The notes beneath the pieces are model-generated. The model saw only the letters and a list, made by a program, of their open reading frames with translations, was not told where the DNA came from and made no database searches. A stretch of DNA of 64,000 nucleotides, taken from the NCBI GenBank assembly GCA_009193005.1, contig SDWI01000392.1:102596-166595 (forward strand). Direction: 5' to 3'. Below are positions 25,201 through 40,546 of the stretch, piece after piece. Made by a program: the position numbers and the translations under genes. The first letter of the stretch is position 1; the number at the start of each line of letters is the position of its first letter. This stretch comes from Lamellibrachia luymesi (lineage: Eukaryota; Annelida; Polychaeta; Sabellida; Siboglinidae).

Positions 25201-28200
25201 CTTGTGTCACAGGTTGTGGAGAAGCCAGAACTGATAGGCATCGACTTCCTGTGGGGCATTTGTCTAAACACCCCAAACAATGACATCGCTGAGATGGCAG
25301 TCGACCTACTCATGAGTATGTCTTACTCGTATCTGTCGCCCCGACTCAAGAAGGTGAGACACCCCACCCTGTCTTCATATACCCCACCCTGTCTTCATAT
25401 ACCCCACCCTATCTTCATATACCCCACCCTGTTTTCATATACCCCACCCTGTCTACATATACCCCACCCTGTCTTCATATACCCCACCCTGTCTTCATAT
25501 ACCCCACCCTGTCTACATATACATTGGCTATTATGAATTTTTTACATGAGTTTTATGTGTAAATCTGACTGACATTAAGATGTAGCCCCAGTTTTGTGCC
25601 TGTTTTTGTTGTAATAGCAATGGAATAATGAAATAATTAATAATTTTGCTTTTTTAGATACTGTATTAAATACATAAAAATATATATCTATATAATTATT
25701 ATCCATTTTAATAATGCTCTAATTATGACGTCAATATTTTATGCTTTTTCGAATTTAGAAATGTTTATTTCCCTAGTGTCACTTTAATTTTTTCTACATA
25801 CATATTTTTTCTTGATTTATGTTTTAGTTTTTATTTGTAGACATGTATTTTATACATTACTTACAATTTTATAATTAACTAATTATGTAAACCGCTTTTT
25901 AGCTTTTTAAGGATATTGCGCTTTATAAGAATTATATATTAATATTACGTTTCCCTATCCGAAACGTGCTTAAATTGTCACATGTCACATTTACTTTTTG
26001 TTTGTAGGATGCTCTGAACTTGCACAAGAAGTTTATAGACGAGTGTTACGGTCGCCTGGAGGCTGCCATGATACCTCTCGGGGCATCCGCCCTCTCACAG
26101 GTCCTGTCTGCTGCCACGGCGATCATCACCTCGATCTGCGTGTCTGGTCAGGCCATCTTACCCTCACCCTCCAGGTACCCCACCCCACACGCCCCCACAG
26201 GGTACATCTCAGACACCCCCACAGGGTCAACGTCTGATACACCCACATCTGATGTTAAAAAATACTTTTTTCTGACTCGTATTCCATTGGTGTTTGAAAT
26301 ATCAGATTTTAGATATGAAATATGACTCGAAAAACTTTACTTAAACATGATGTTTAACATTTGACTTTTTGAGGAATGTGAGTATTCTGTTGTTGACACA
26401 GTTGAGTGTGTCAGTATGTGTCAGTAGGTCAATTTATGTCAATTTGTTAATGTGTGACATTGTTAATGTGTGTCAGTGTTAAATGTATCACTGTTTTGAT
26501 GTGTCAGTATATGTCACTATGTCAGGTCATCCAATCTGCTGAACATAGAGCGGCTGTTACTGATAGCCGAGCGGTACGTAGTCACCGTGGAGGAGATGTA
26601 CACCGCCCCACGCACCATTCAACCCCACGGGGCCTCCTTTCAGGGCCCTCAAATCACCCTCAACATCGCCTCTGACTCTCCCAAGATGGAGTTTGAGATC
26701 CAGGTAAGTTGTAACCAAGTCATTCTACCTTGGCTTGTGTGTATGTGTGTGAAATATGTTAAAACTCACTCCTCAATTCATTCAGCCATCGAGTTCGTTG
26801 ATGTTCAGATAATATGTATTGTGTGAATAGTTCAAGTAATATGTATTGTGTGAATAGTTCAAGTAATATGTATTGTGTGAATAGTTCAAGTAATATGTAT
26901 TGTGTGAATAGTTCAAGTAATATTTATTGTGTGAATAGTTCAAGTAATATGTATTGTGTGAATAGTTCAAGTAATATGTATTGTGTGAATCATTGCATCA
27001 GTAATTTCATCATTACAAAAGTGTTAGTAGCCTTATGTTATAGAATAAGGAATTGGACCACTTTTATCACCGAATTTTTACTGGATCCGGTCAAAAATAA
27101 TTTCATATTTTGTCCGATGATTTCACCAAAACTAAACAACAAATTTGTACAAATAAGCTAGCATGTTGCAGCGGATACTAGATAGGTGAAATTGTTCATG
27201 AAATGAGTGAAACAAGACAACTTAAAGATCTAATTGATTAGGAACCTTTGAATCTTTTCAATGTAAATATAACCATGAATATGAAAACAAAATTTAGCAG
27301 ATTTCTGACAGAGACCATGAATAGATGAAACATCTTTGGCTATCGATAAGCCAGTGATCTCATAGCCTATATGAATACACAGATGTGAAAACAAACATCT
27401 TTTGCTGACTGACACACAACTGATTAATTAAAGTAAACTACTAGGAGTTGAGACATTGTTCTCAGAGTTTAAACAAATATTGGAACTAGGGCTTTCTTCG
27501 TAGCTGCACCAACTCTGTAATTCACTCCCTGTTAGTGTTAGGTCAGTAGGAAACATGATAAGATTTTGCTGTCATCTGAAGACATATTTTTAGCAGTGCT
27601 GTCCCTCCTTGGCTGCCTGGTGTATTCATCTATCGTTGACAACTTTCACATTGTATATCGATTTTGAGATTGCCTAACGCTTTCGTTTTGATGCACCTTT
27701 TGAAAGATTTACATGCAGTAGAAATGTATTATTGTTGTGTTATTGTTTATTAATGTATCATTGTATTATTATTACTAATGCACAAACAAGTGAGCTGAGT
27801 ATGTATTTGTTCTGTCAGGCCCACACCAATGAAAGTGTGCGATCCATCAGGAAGAAGGTGGCACAGAAACTCAAGCTCAGTCCGGACACTGTCCAGATAG
27901 TGGCAAATGACAAAATGGTAAGGATTCTGTAATTTCAGATAGTGGCACATTACAAAATGATAAGGATTCTAACATCTCAGATAGTGGCAAATGACAAAAT
28001 GGTAAGTATTCTAACATCTCAGACATGCTTATATATTGTATTGTTGTCGAGAGAAGCATTTGATTAGTTGAAGCTGCACTTCTAAAAGCTCAACTTATGT
28101 TGAAATAAAATATTTTATTAATAATGTCTACTAGGTCACTGAAGATGGTCAGTTGAGATAGGTATTGGGGTGTGAATATTGTGAAATGTGACGGAAGTAC

Positions 28201-31200
28201 TAGAACAGTCTCTCTTCTCCACAGCTGACCAAGGATCAGAAGTTACTTCATCAGCTCGACTTCGATGACCACCAGAAGTTGACCGTTCGTGCCACCAGCA
28301 GTGTTACTAGTGTGACATCTGTCTTCACCAGTCAGGTGCTTTCTGTTTGTGTCACTAGCATAGTCACTAGTGTGACGTCTGTCTTCACCAGTCAGGTACT
28401 TTCTGTTTGTGTCACTAGCAGTATCACTAGTGTGACGTCTGTCTTCACCAGTCAGGTACTTTCTGTTTGTGTCACTAGCAGTGTCACTAGTGTGATGTCT
28501 GTCTTCACCAGTCAGGTGCTTTCTGTTTGTGTCACTTGAAGTGTCACTAAAGTGTAACTAGAGTGACGTCTGTCTTCTCCAGTCAAGTACTTTGCGTGCA
28601 TGCCTGCTTGCAAATGTGCGTGCATGTCACTAGTAGTGTAATCAGTGTCTTAATAATACACGTTGTGTTAATTACTGGTTGGTAATTTTCAGGATGGCTC
28701 TACAACATCTGCAACGAAGAACTTCAATCTAGAACAAGTAAGTACGCCAGTAAAGTGTGTGCTATCTCGTTGTTCAGACTACCATTAGCCTTACACTCTG
28801 TGTGGAGTTGAATGTCAAACATTTAGTGTTCATTAGTGGCTGCTAAACTAGATGGTTTATACCTACATTTACCCTTGCTGCATGCCCCATGTCACCCTAC
28901 TCACTGCGTGCCCCATGTCCCCCTAGTCACTGCATGCTCCATGTCACCCTAGTCACTGCATACCCCATGTCACCCTAGTCACTGCTGGCCCCATGTCATC
29001 TAATCACTTCTGGCCCCATGTCACCGAATCACTGCTGGCCCCATATAACCAATCATTGCTGGCCCATGTCACTTTATGCACTACTGGCTCTGTGTCACTC
29101 ATTGTTGCTACTTGGTGGTCCAATTCACACTGCTGAGCCCATATCACCATGTTCACTATTCACCCCATGTCACCCAGTGTGTGTCACCCTGCTCATACGG
29201 TGTGTCACCCTGCTTATACACTGTGTGTCACCCTGCTTATACACCATGTGTCACCCTGCTCATACAGCATGTGTCACCCTGCTTATACGCCGTGTGTCAC
29301 CCTGCTCATACAGCATGTGTCACCCTGCTTATGCACCATGTGTCACCCTGCTTATACACCATGTGTCATCCTGCTCATACACAATGTGTCACCCTGCTCC
29401 GTGTGTCATCCTACTCATATGCTTTGTGTCACCCTGCTCATAGTCATGTGTCACCCTGCTTATATGCCATGTGTCACCCTGCTCATACTCCGTGTGTCAT
29501 CCTGCTCATGTGCTTTGTGTCACCCTGCTCATACGCCGTGTGTCTGTGCAGGAGAAGACCCTGCCTGGTGTAGTGATGTCGTCGGGTGGTCATGTCTACA
29601 AGATGCTCTATCAACTCGCTGATTTAGACGAACCAAGGTCAGTCGTGTGTCAGTAGACAGATCCTGCAATGTCAGATTTCAGTATAGCATTTTATAGAAT
29701 TTTATTCATATTTTAAACGTGTTTTCTCGTTTGTCTTAGTCAGATTAAATCCTTATCAATGTGTGTCTTTACACAAATGGTTTATTGCGTTGATATGTAC
29801 ACATACATTGTAACCCAATTTCAACAGCTAATATTAAATTAATCTTATACTGAAATGGTTTGATAAATGCTATGAAAGCTAACCTTAGAAGAAGTGGACT
29901 TATGAATGGAATTAATATTTTGTAATTTCACTTTAAGTTTTGGTCATTCTATATTCCTTTCGCAGGATCACAAGCCGAGCTCGCAGTCTGCTCAAGCTGG
30001 TGCCTACAGATCCATCAGTACTCGACAACCTTAGTGCTCTCAGTCAGAAGGTGAGAGATGGCTGAGCATCTAAACATATTCACAGTTGGCTTCACAAACG
30101 ATTGCCGCACATGCTAAAAAGGAGCTCGCCATGCAAACTGGGATGTAGTAATTAGAACCCTCAAGACTTTGGCACAGCTGTCTGCACACAGCTAAAATAT
30201 TTGGTAGAATTGCTCTTTGAACATGGTCTGAACTGATGAATGGCATGACATTTGACATAAAGGGGCCGTATCCCATACATTTCAGAAAGTCTGTAAGAGT
30301 TATATATAAACAGTATGAGTTGGCATGTATAATATACTGTTGGGTTGCATTAATAGTAGAATTGTAGTTGTGTTGAATGTTAACCTCGTAGTTCACACAG
30401 TGTCAAGAAATTGTTGTCCATAAATCTGTATGTCCACCCATCTGTCTGTCTGTCTGTATGCCTGCCCGTCCGTCCATCCGTCTGTCTGTCCATCTCTGTC
30501 TGTCCGTCCGTCCACTTGTCTGTATGTCTGTCCATCCATCCGTACGCCCATCTGTCTGTCTGTATGTCCATCTGCCTGTCCGTATGCTTGTCCGTCCGTC
30601 CGTCCATCTGCCTGTCACTGTCAACCCTGCATGATGTTTCAGCCTGTTCGTCAGCCAGTGCCAAGTGACACCAGTCCCCGACTCACAGCTAAATTCAGCC
30701 CTCGGAAGTTTATCCCAGGCCCAACCCCTCCGCCTACGCTGGGAGTGAACTCTAAGGAACAATCCAAGGCCATTCTCAAGTCAATGTTTGATGCATCGGC
30801 ACCTGACATGTCAACATTTCGTGTCCTCTACAACCTCGAGGTGAGATACTGTGTCATGTTTGTCAGCAGACAGTTCAACATCAGTGTCGGTGGGAATATT
30901 TGGACATTGATTTGGCAAAGCATTTCATGCAAATTTCATGGAAATGTTACTGACTTATGTTGACGCGTGTGTTTGTTACTTTCACAACTGTTTCATTGGT
31001 GTAACATTGCATTTATATCATGCCTGCTGCTGTTACAATTTAGTGTCCCCAACTGTGGGTAGATATTAACAAATTGAAACTTGAAAGTTGCCTACAATAA
31101 CATGGTCAGGCGGATTTTAGGATACAACAAATGTGACAGTGCTAGTATTATGTTTGCTAACAATTACATTAGAATATAACAAATGTGACAGTGCCAGTAT

Positions 31201-34200
31201 CACTTTAGTTAACAATTACATTAGAATACAACACATGCAACAGTACCAGTATTACTTTTGTTAACAATTACATTAGAATACAACAAATGTGACAGTGCCA
31301 GTATTACTTTTGTTAACAATTACATTANNNNNNNNNNNNNNNNNNNNNNNNNNNNNNNNNNNNNNNNNNNNNNNNNNNNNNNNNNNNNNNNNNNNNNNNN
31401 NNNNNNNNNNNNNNNNNNNNNNNNNNNNNNNNNNNNNNNNNNNNNNNNNNNNNNNNNNNNNNNNNNNNNNNNNNNNNNNNNNNNNNNNNNNNNNNNNNNT
31501 CCCTCTCCCTCTGCCTCTCCCCCACTCCCCCACACTCCATCTCCCCCCTCTCTCTCTCCCCTATTTCCACTCAGATCCATTCCTTCAGTTGACCACTGAT
31601 GATGACTGCATATTCAACATTATCATACATAGCTTCAGTTAGTGACGTAATCTTGGGATCCACCCCAAAAGACCTCAACATCTTCCACAGTGCCCCTCTC
31701 CATATATTATCAAATACAGCCTTGAATTCCACAAAATTTAAATGCAGTGGGGGCCTGGTGCTCTTTTGCCTTTTTCATGATCTGTCGCACAATGAAGATA
31801 GCATTTACTGCCTTCATAACCCCCCACTGTGCATTTTTCTTCCAAGAATGGTTCGGAACCAACATTTTATACAGTACAAGAGCAAGTGATCTATTATGTG
31901 TGCTACCGACAGTAAATGGCTCTGGAAGAAGTAACATAGTTCGTTTCTATATACAGGCATATGTCAATGGAATAACTTGTCACTCACAACCATACAATGT
32001 CACTCTAAAAACAGTTTTAAAAATTAAGTCGAGTCCCTTTTATTTAGCTGTTTGGTTGCTCAGGATCAAAATATTTATGTTATGTCATAACATCATGAAA
32101 CTTAGTCTCTGAACTATATTAATTTTATTCATGTGTATGATAATACCTAATATCTAAGTCATTTACAAAGTTTAATCGAGTAATCACCTTTTTATGTTAT
32201 GCCATCTTATTTATTTATTGTATTTTATTTTTTATGAGGACCACATTGGAAATAAGTGTACTTGTGTGCTTTTATGTGTTTTCCTCGGTATTATTGGATT
32301 TATATGACACTACTTCTTTACTGCTACTCATGTATTCAATTCTACTGAATAAACTCAATCAATTAAAGAAACACTGTTTAAAAATAATAATTAATTTAGC
32401 AGAAAACACTAATTATTTTCAACTGAGACCATTATGCAGAATGGCATTGGGACATTAAATCTGCAAACATTGTGTGTGTGCGTGCGTGTGTGCGTATGGC
32501 GTGCGTGTGTGTGTATGGCGTGCGTGTGTGTGGTCTATTGTTGGCAGGAAGGAAATAGTAATTAATTGTTTACTTTCTGATGGTTCTGCTGTATGGGCAT
32601 AATGAGCTTGCCACACCTCTGTTTGGTTGGCATGTGGCTAGGCCAGTGAGAGTGCCTGGGGGACTATGGCTTGGTCAGTCTGCATTGTTTACTCACACTT
32701 AATGTGACAGTCAATTGACCTTTGCCTCAGGAACATCCATATTCAGGAGCAAGTCAGCAGTCATTAAGGCAAGAGTTCCACCAACTGTTTGTTTGTTTGT
32801 TTGTTTTGCCACAGTGAGCCAGTATAATATGTAGAAGTGTTGTCATTGTTGCTGTGACAGGACCTAGTGTTTACTGCCTGGCCCTGAAGCGGAATGACAC
32901 AGAACTCATTGGTGACATCCATGACAACTCTGGGTGTTAGAGAAGGTTGGTGATGGAATGACACAGGGCCCATTGGTGACATCCATGACAACTCTGAGTG
33001 TGCAGAGAAGGTTGGTGATGGAATGACACAGAGCCCATTGGTGACATCCATGACAACTCTGGGTGTGTAGAGAAGATTGGTGACGGATTAACACAGAGCC
33101 CATTGGTGACATCCATGACAACTCTAGGTGTGTAGAGAAGGTTGGTGACGGATTAACACAGAGCCCATTGGTGACATCCATGACAACTCTGGGTGTGTAG
33201 AGAAGGCTTGTGACGGAATGACACAGAGCCCATTGGTGACATCCATGACAAATGTCAGTGTGTAGAGGAGGTGGGTGATGTTCTGCCTTCTTTTTCTTCC
33301 TGTGAAGGACTGGGCTCCTTAGGAGCATTGTAAGTCCTGCGGCATCTGTGTCCGTTGGTAGTTCCGGTTAGGGCCAATTAAAAGACATTGCACCGCTATT
33401 GGGGCAACAATAGGTTTTTAGGTTAAAAACTATATTAAAATCTATATACACGATCTGAAGATATTTATGGAGTGATGAGGACTGGCTGCAGTATGTGGAG
33501 ACTGCGGCCTAGTCGACTCTGGAAGGACTCCAGTGAAGGGGCTGAGGAGATAGAGGTTGGGAGGTGGTTCCACTCAGACACTGTAATCTTATATTGATGT
33601 TCTTAATACTTATCTAAAGAAATACAATTATAATATAATACAAGTATATAATAATACAAGTATGGTATTCAACCTATTTAGCGTACATGCCATTTTTTCA
33701 AGGTTCAGTGATGACAGACGTCTGAGAAAATGTTAAGTTTCACAATGTCAGCTCTGGTATATTTTTTACCACGTGAATGTATAAATGACTGGTAACACCA
33801 ACCCAGTTCTTTCATTGAATATCTCGACAGTCACTTCCGTTGAGTCTTGATATGTATCCTGCCCAAATTTTTTGGCTATCCCATGTGGAGCACGTGGTTA
33901 ATTATAACTGTCTATTTGTCTGTATGACAGCCAGTCTTTTACTAAGTTTTATAATAGATACTGCATTTCTCTCATGCTGAACATTTGCCACTGCTAACTT
34001 TTCTCCAATGTTTCACTAATACTTAGTTTTATATACATGGTAGCCACAAATAGTAGTCTAAAATATGTAAGTTTCCAACTCAGAACAATGTTCAAGTCCA
34101 ACGGACACCATTTGCAATGTTTTTGTGGTGCCAACCATGGTGCCATCTGGTGGATTAATAAAAAACTGATGCCTCCTGGCGGAATGTTTTTTATCATTTG

Positions 34201-37200
34201 TTTTTTACACAGATTTTTCTAAAAATACAATTTGTGACCTTTTCTGCATCTCAAAAATGTGTCAAGTGTACTGTACGTTTAAAAGGAGAAATACAGTAGT
34301 TGGACTTATCTAAATAAATACAGCTGTCTGGTGGCTTCAACTGATCCAATGTCATACACTTTGTTAGCTTTGCATCAAAAGAAAGTCACCTGAAAACTTA
34401 TCTTTTTACCTGTGTTTTCACTCCATAGCTCTCTTCCATACTTACCCATCTGTTAACAACTTCTACAGCGTGAACATGTTTAAAAGCAAGGTGGACACAT
34501 ATCTCAGGAGGACAGATTACACATAGATAAAAAAATGTTGGACTCTCGATAAGCCAATTTCTTCCTTGTCCACTTGCCGTCTGGGCCTTTGCCTTGGATG
34601 GCAATCTTGTTAAATCTTGTTAAACTCTGAGATTGTCTAACACTTTTGTTTTTGAGGATTTAGGCACAACGGAAGTTTTCGTGTTACTGTTATTCGCACA
34701 GTCAACTATTGCTTCTTGTTTACAGATGATGCAGGCTGCTGACTTCACGGACATGATTGCATGTTTCATGCGTGTGTCGTGGGCTGCGGCGGCTGGCAAA
34801 CTGAACCTGGCGAGTGCGACGCCTCCAATCCGAGACTGTAACAGCATGACGGGGAGCTGGCAGAGCGCCTCTAGCACCCGCAGTAGACAAAGCAGTACAG
34901 GTAAACTAGCTATGATGTCACTAGTGGGGTGGTCTGTAGCTATGCTGTGAGTCTATTCTATTTGTCTGTCCCCAACGAGGCAGACGGACACAGTGACTTG
35001 GAGTGATACAAATAGAATAGACTTTGGAGAGGTGTGAAAACACCTTTAATATTTCGCACCTATTCTGTTAGTTTTGTGAATCGCACTAACATGATGTACA
35101 CACTTGTAATGTAATTCATATGTAGTGGAATCTCACTATTAAGGTCACCCTTGAGACTGCGCCAAAGTGACCTGAATAGCGAGGTGACCATATTACATAG
35201 ACTAATGTCCTATACTTTACTGTTACGGAAATAATTTGGGACTGTCCCAGGGTGACCATAATGGTAAGGTGGTTTATTATCGAGGTGATCGTAAAGTGAT
35301 GTAGCAAGTCTCCCTCCCCCTAGGAACCATTGTCTCTGGATAGAGATACAATGTTACTATAATGTAGCAAGTCTCCCTCCCCCCTGGGACCATTGTCTCT
35401 GGATAGAGATACAATGTTACTATAATGTAGCAAGTCTCCCTCCCCCTAGGAACCATTGTCTCTGGATAGAGATACAATGTTACTATAATGTAGCTAATGT
35501 GTGTTTGTTATGCTATGTATAGAGCACTGACATGTGACATCACATTGACATGACAACCAGCTCTCTTTTTCAATGGTGTTGTGTTTTGACCTCGGCTGCA
35601 AACACCACATTTAGAGTCACACTTGTAGCTTTTATCACTTCCCAAAGATGAAAGTGAGAAAAGACGTATTAGGTATTCTCAGAATTTTTGAACGAGATAT
35701 AAACATTATAAAGCATGCAGTTTGATCGCAATGTTCAAGTACCGAGGCAAAACCTGTCAAGGCTGATATTATTTATAAAAAGTATTAGATTCCCTGAGCA
35801 TTAACATATTAATAATAATAATAACTGTTATTTCTATATACCGCTTTTTCGTGGCACGTAACTGATCTTTCTAAATTTCTGATATTGCTTTTTTCTCCAA
35901 CATTTCTTTTTATTCATAATGAGCAGATTCAATAAGTTTAACAGTTGCATTTAACAAAATAAATGGCCAATGATGCTGAGCCACGCCGCATGACGTCATC
36001 ACTTCGGCTCTCTATAAACACTTTCTATCCATAAACACCTCTACAAGTGTACAGACAAACTCTAATAACTTGAAAAGTATTCAAAAGTTCTGTATTCATC
36101 CAGCAGCAAATGTGTAGGCATAATTATTATCTTTATGATGACATAGAAAACAAAATAATTCCACTGTTGCAACTTTTTGAAATTGTGACCCCCACCCTTG
36201 GGGGCCCCGTGCGGATGGTTCCCTATGTCAGTCAGAAGAGCCTCCTGGGTCACCGTGCAAAGTTTTGTCTGGATCAGCCCACAAATGTGGCCGTGCTTAA
36301 GACAACGCACAGACAGACAGACACTTTGATTTATATATCAGACCACCGATTGAATTAATAGTTTGCTGTATACCTCTCTGAAACAAATAGAATGACCTGT
36401 TTTCTCTGTATGGAAACCAGAGACAACAATTAGAATAGACCCTATGACTGATAGAATAGACTGTAGCTGTCATTACGTTGCAGGTAGCACGGCCAGCTCC
36501 GGCAGTGAGACGGAGAACCAGTCGCTCCACGCCGGAGTCTGTGTGCGCCAGTCCAAGGTGTCGACCAAAGACGCCAACATCGCCAAGGAAGCTCTTGAGC
36601 TGCTCGTGACATGTCTACAACTCCGCAGCCACATGCTCAGTGAGTCGCTCCTCGGCCAAGCACATTAATAATAAAGTATTTATATAGCGCCTGATCAATC
36701 AACATTGCTCTCAGGTGCTTTATGTACATGCAAATATAACTTTAAATTTTATTTAAAGCAATAGTAACAATAATTATTCTAAAATATAGTCTTTGAAAAA
36801 AATATCATAAAAATAGTAAATAATATGTAATAAAAAAATTAATGTATATATGTAATAATACAATAATTATGAATGTATATATAATTGTTCACCTCAGTCA
36901 TATCTTTATATCATAAAAATAGTTCTACCACAAATAATATCTAATAAAAAAATTAATGTACATAATATTATGTAATAAACTAATAATAAAATAATTATTA
37001 ATGTATATACAACTGTTCACATTAGTGTATCTGTCAATGTATCACAAAACAAAGATCGCCATTCCTTCAACTTATCATTTATTCAATTGATTACCCTATA
37101 ACATTACTGCTGATTGTTATACATTAAAACTCCATCTTTAATTCATTTAGCCCATCGCGAAGCAGGTTCATTGTTTGATTGATGTGAATAGTAATACACA

Positions 37201-40200
37201 GTCGGTTCAATAAAAGAATGAGTCCTTTTGTTAAAATCATTGAACAAATTTACTTTTATTATTGGATCAGATAACTTGTGAAAATAGTATGTAGCACCGG
37301 ACCACTTTTGATCAGGTCAAACATAACTTAATGGTTTGTGCAATGATTTCATCAAAAATAAACACATATGCACAAATGAACTGGCATGTCGTAGTGGATA
37401 CTAGATGGTTTGATTTTTCACAAAAAAATGATTCTAAAACGAGATGGACGAGAAATAGAATTTAGGAAGGGCCTTTAATATTTCTGATCACAGTTGATAA
37501 ATATTTGTATAGATAGTAAAGAGAAGTTTATATCATGTGACATGTGAAATGTGCCATACTATTCTGTGTTTGGTTTCAGGTTGCTTCTACACGCTACCGT
37601 TCGTAGCAGACTTCACCATCGACGTTCTGGTCGGGTCACTGCACTCTGAAATCCGTGACATCGCCCTCAAGCAGTTCTATTGCCTCAGTGAGATTATGGT
37701 GACACCTGGCGAGAGCACAGTACACCAGCAGAGTCCACATCACTTTGTGCTGCAGATTCTTCTCAAGGCCAGACTCCCTTTCTGGGTCTCTTCCAGCAAC
37801 ACCCGTGGCTCCAGCTACAGGTCTCGCACCTCTTGTCCATAATTAACTGTTCATGTTTAAAACTTCTTCTTCAGTTCATTTGGTCCATCGTGGATCAGGT
37901 TCGTTGATGTTCATATTTGTAGTGTATAAATACTTTAAGTAGGTGGTGTAATAAAAAGTGTGTTCTTTTGTTAGTCATCAAAAAAATTAACTTTGATCGT
38001 TAGATCAGGTAACTTGAGATAGTGTGAACAACCTTATGTTATAGTATATAGAGTCAGACCACTTTTGTCACCGATTTGTGACCAGATCCAGTGAAAAATA
38101 ATTTACAGTTACAGCACTGTCAAGTTTCTACTGCGATCGTGACTGCTAAGTTTCTGCTGTTTGACCATCAAGTGACTGGCCATGATGATACCATGATGAT
38201 ACCATGATGATACCATGATGATACCATGCATGTTGTCTGTTGTAGACTACTGAAGCAGTGCACGCAGTACTTCAAGCTGCGATGTAGACTGCTCAAGCAC
38301 CTTGCAGGTGAGTGCCTCAGTAATGTCAAACAACAATACTGAGTGAGGTCTGCTGGAGGTAGATTATAGTTATGCACTGCCACGTGAAGTAATAATATAA
38401 TAATAATAAAAAAATTATTTATTTTGCAATCATGAGAATTATTCAAAATATGCATTTGCTATAATTATATGCATACGTTTTAATTTAGAAAATAGTTTAA
38501 AGAATCTAAGAAATATATATATAATAATAAAAAGAATTGTTAGAAAAAAGGTACAGGTATACACAAACCAGTTATTAAAATGTATAGTGGTTAAATATAG
38601 TATTATGTACATTATAAAATAATATCACTTTGAACACAAATGAAAGAATAACTGCTACTGGTCATTAAGGACACAAATTCACAATTGGTGTGGTATTATT
38701 AATATATATTATACCAGTTTTTAATCCAATACATCCAGTGTGTGGATTCTTGTCCAGTGACCTTGACCTTGGTTTTGCAGCGGATGACCAACGTCAACTA
38801 CAGTTAAACGTGGTCAGTATGCTGAGTGACGAGGTCGACTGGCTGAGGAACTTTGTGACGTCACAGAATGAGCATGTCCACGAGACAGACAACCTGCTAC
38901 TGGCGGGCCATCTGAACCTACTTCACACCCTGCTCACATGTGACGGTGTTGACAAGACACTCTCTGGTACGTAACTTTACATTCATATTTGTTTTTCACA
39001 TCATCTTCAAGAAGTTACTCACTACCTTAAAGTCAATGAATTTCAAATCTTGTCAAGTTTGTAAGAACAACAGGGTCCGGAGAAACCTGGAGCAAAGAAG
39101 GTGGTTAGAAGAGGACGGATGACCCGAGGGAAGATATTGGGATGCAGTTCAGCTTAACGGGAAGAATAGTAAGAAGCCGGATGATGTGGTGCGGATGGAG
39201 GTAGGTCGACTGCGAAAAGAGCAGAGGTGGTGAAACAGTGGCCACAGGAAAAAGGACAGAGAATTAAGATGGGGCCAGACCACAATTAAGATGGGGACAA
39301 ATCGTTAAGAGGGATGTAAGACAGGCGGAGGAGGACGACAAGTGGAGGGAAAAGCCTTCCGTTAGGAGCAGTGGGAAAGGCAACAGCCGAAGCAAGGGAA
39401 CTACAGTCGCGCATCGTTATTACGCACCCCCATTATTACACTGATTCGGATATAAGGGAGTCTTTCATTGACCCCGATTTTCTGCCGCCAGGGGGAAATG
39501 CCAAATGGGCCTGCTTAAACCTACTTAGAATTGCTTTGACAATTCTCAAAAAACATTAGATGAACAATGTCAATGAATGAGTATCAACGTGTTGTTTGTT
39601 TTGCGCTGCCGCCGACATCAATCGCTGTCGCTGGCTTCGTTTCAGAGGTTTGCAATTGTAAGAATCAGATAAACAGTCTTGAATGCAATTTAGCATGCAA
39701 TACCAATATAACACTGGGGTGAAATGGCATGCTTCCATTGCATCGTAAATCTAATCGTTTTCGCGACGTGAAACCAATATGCCAAATGCTAACCCAAGGC
39801 GCTACCGGTGCGTGTGTGACATTTAAAATAATACACGTTGATGCTAGCTGATTCATTTAATGCAGCGGGCGGCGATCACTATTGTTTAGTAGCTCCCTGG
39901 TGGCAGATATGGGAACACCTAACGCGCCTCGCATACAGCGCGATCCGAAATCATGGATCCCAACCACCGCGTTATAACGAGGCTCGACTGTACAAGGAAG
40001 AACAACTATATATTTACAGTGGTTCTCTAGGTGGCCTTATAGCTTATGAAAATAAACATGTTTAGTTGGCACTGTTTTACGGAACCATATATGACAGTTA
40101 TTGTGCTGTAAAGTCATAATGTTAAAACTACATTAACTATGATGCATTTGGAGCAGTTACTAATGCCAGGTGCAGTAGTTAATTTGGTTGTTTTTCATCA

Positions 40201-40515
40201 GTCATGTGACCTTTCTGTGTCAGGTCAACAACTGGTCCACGACCTCTTGCACGACTTCATCTTCCCGGCCTCCAAACTCATAATGGATGACTCGAGCAAG
40301 GACATTGAGAGATCCCTTGTCAGTCCAAAGTGAGTGGTTTATCTTTGACTATGTATTGACTGTGTACACCTCTCTAATTCAGTGTGGCATGATAGCAAAG
40401 TGACAGAGCATTGCAATCTCCGTCTACAGGATTCTTTTGCTGCTGTTCGATGTCTGCGATTTAGTCTGCACTACCCCAGTTCACTCCTGTATGTGTATGT
40501 GTATATATGTATATA

Positions 40516-40546
<31 letters not shown>

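Noticed and set aside
26782..27161. Open frames reading NMYCVNSSS repeats and, on the minus strand, NYSHNTYYL repeats
   Set aside because: Translation of the 27-bp array within a MITE.
29018..29656. Cys/His-rich open frames that look like a small repetitive protein
   Set aside because: Product of a 21-bp minisatellite; the genuine exon 26 begins only at 29552.
32865..32912. Candidate missing exon reading PSVYCLALKR after an acceptor-like TGTGACAG
   Set aside because: Only a faint likeness to human GVYSICLQLAR, no convincing donor before the reading frame leaves the match, and no homology on either side.
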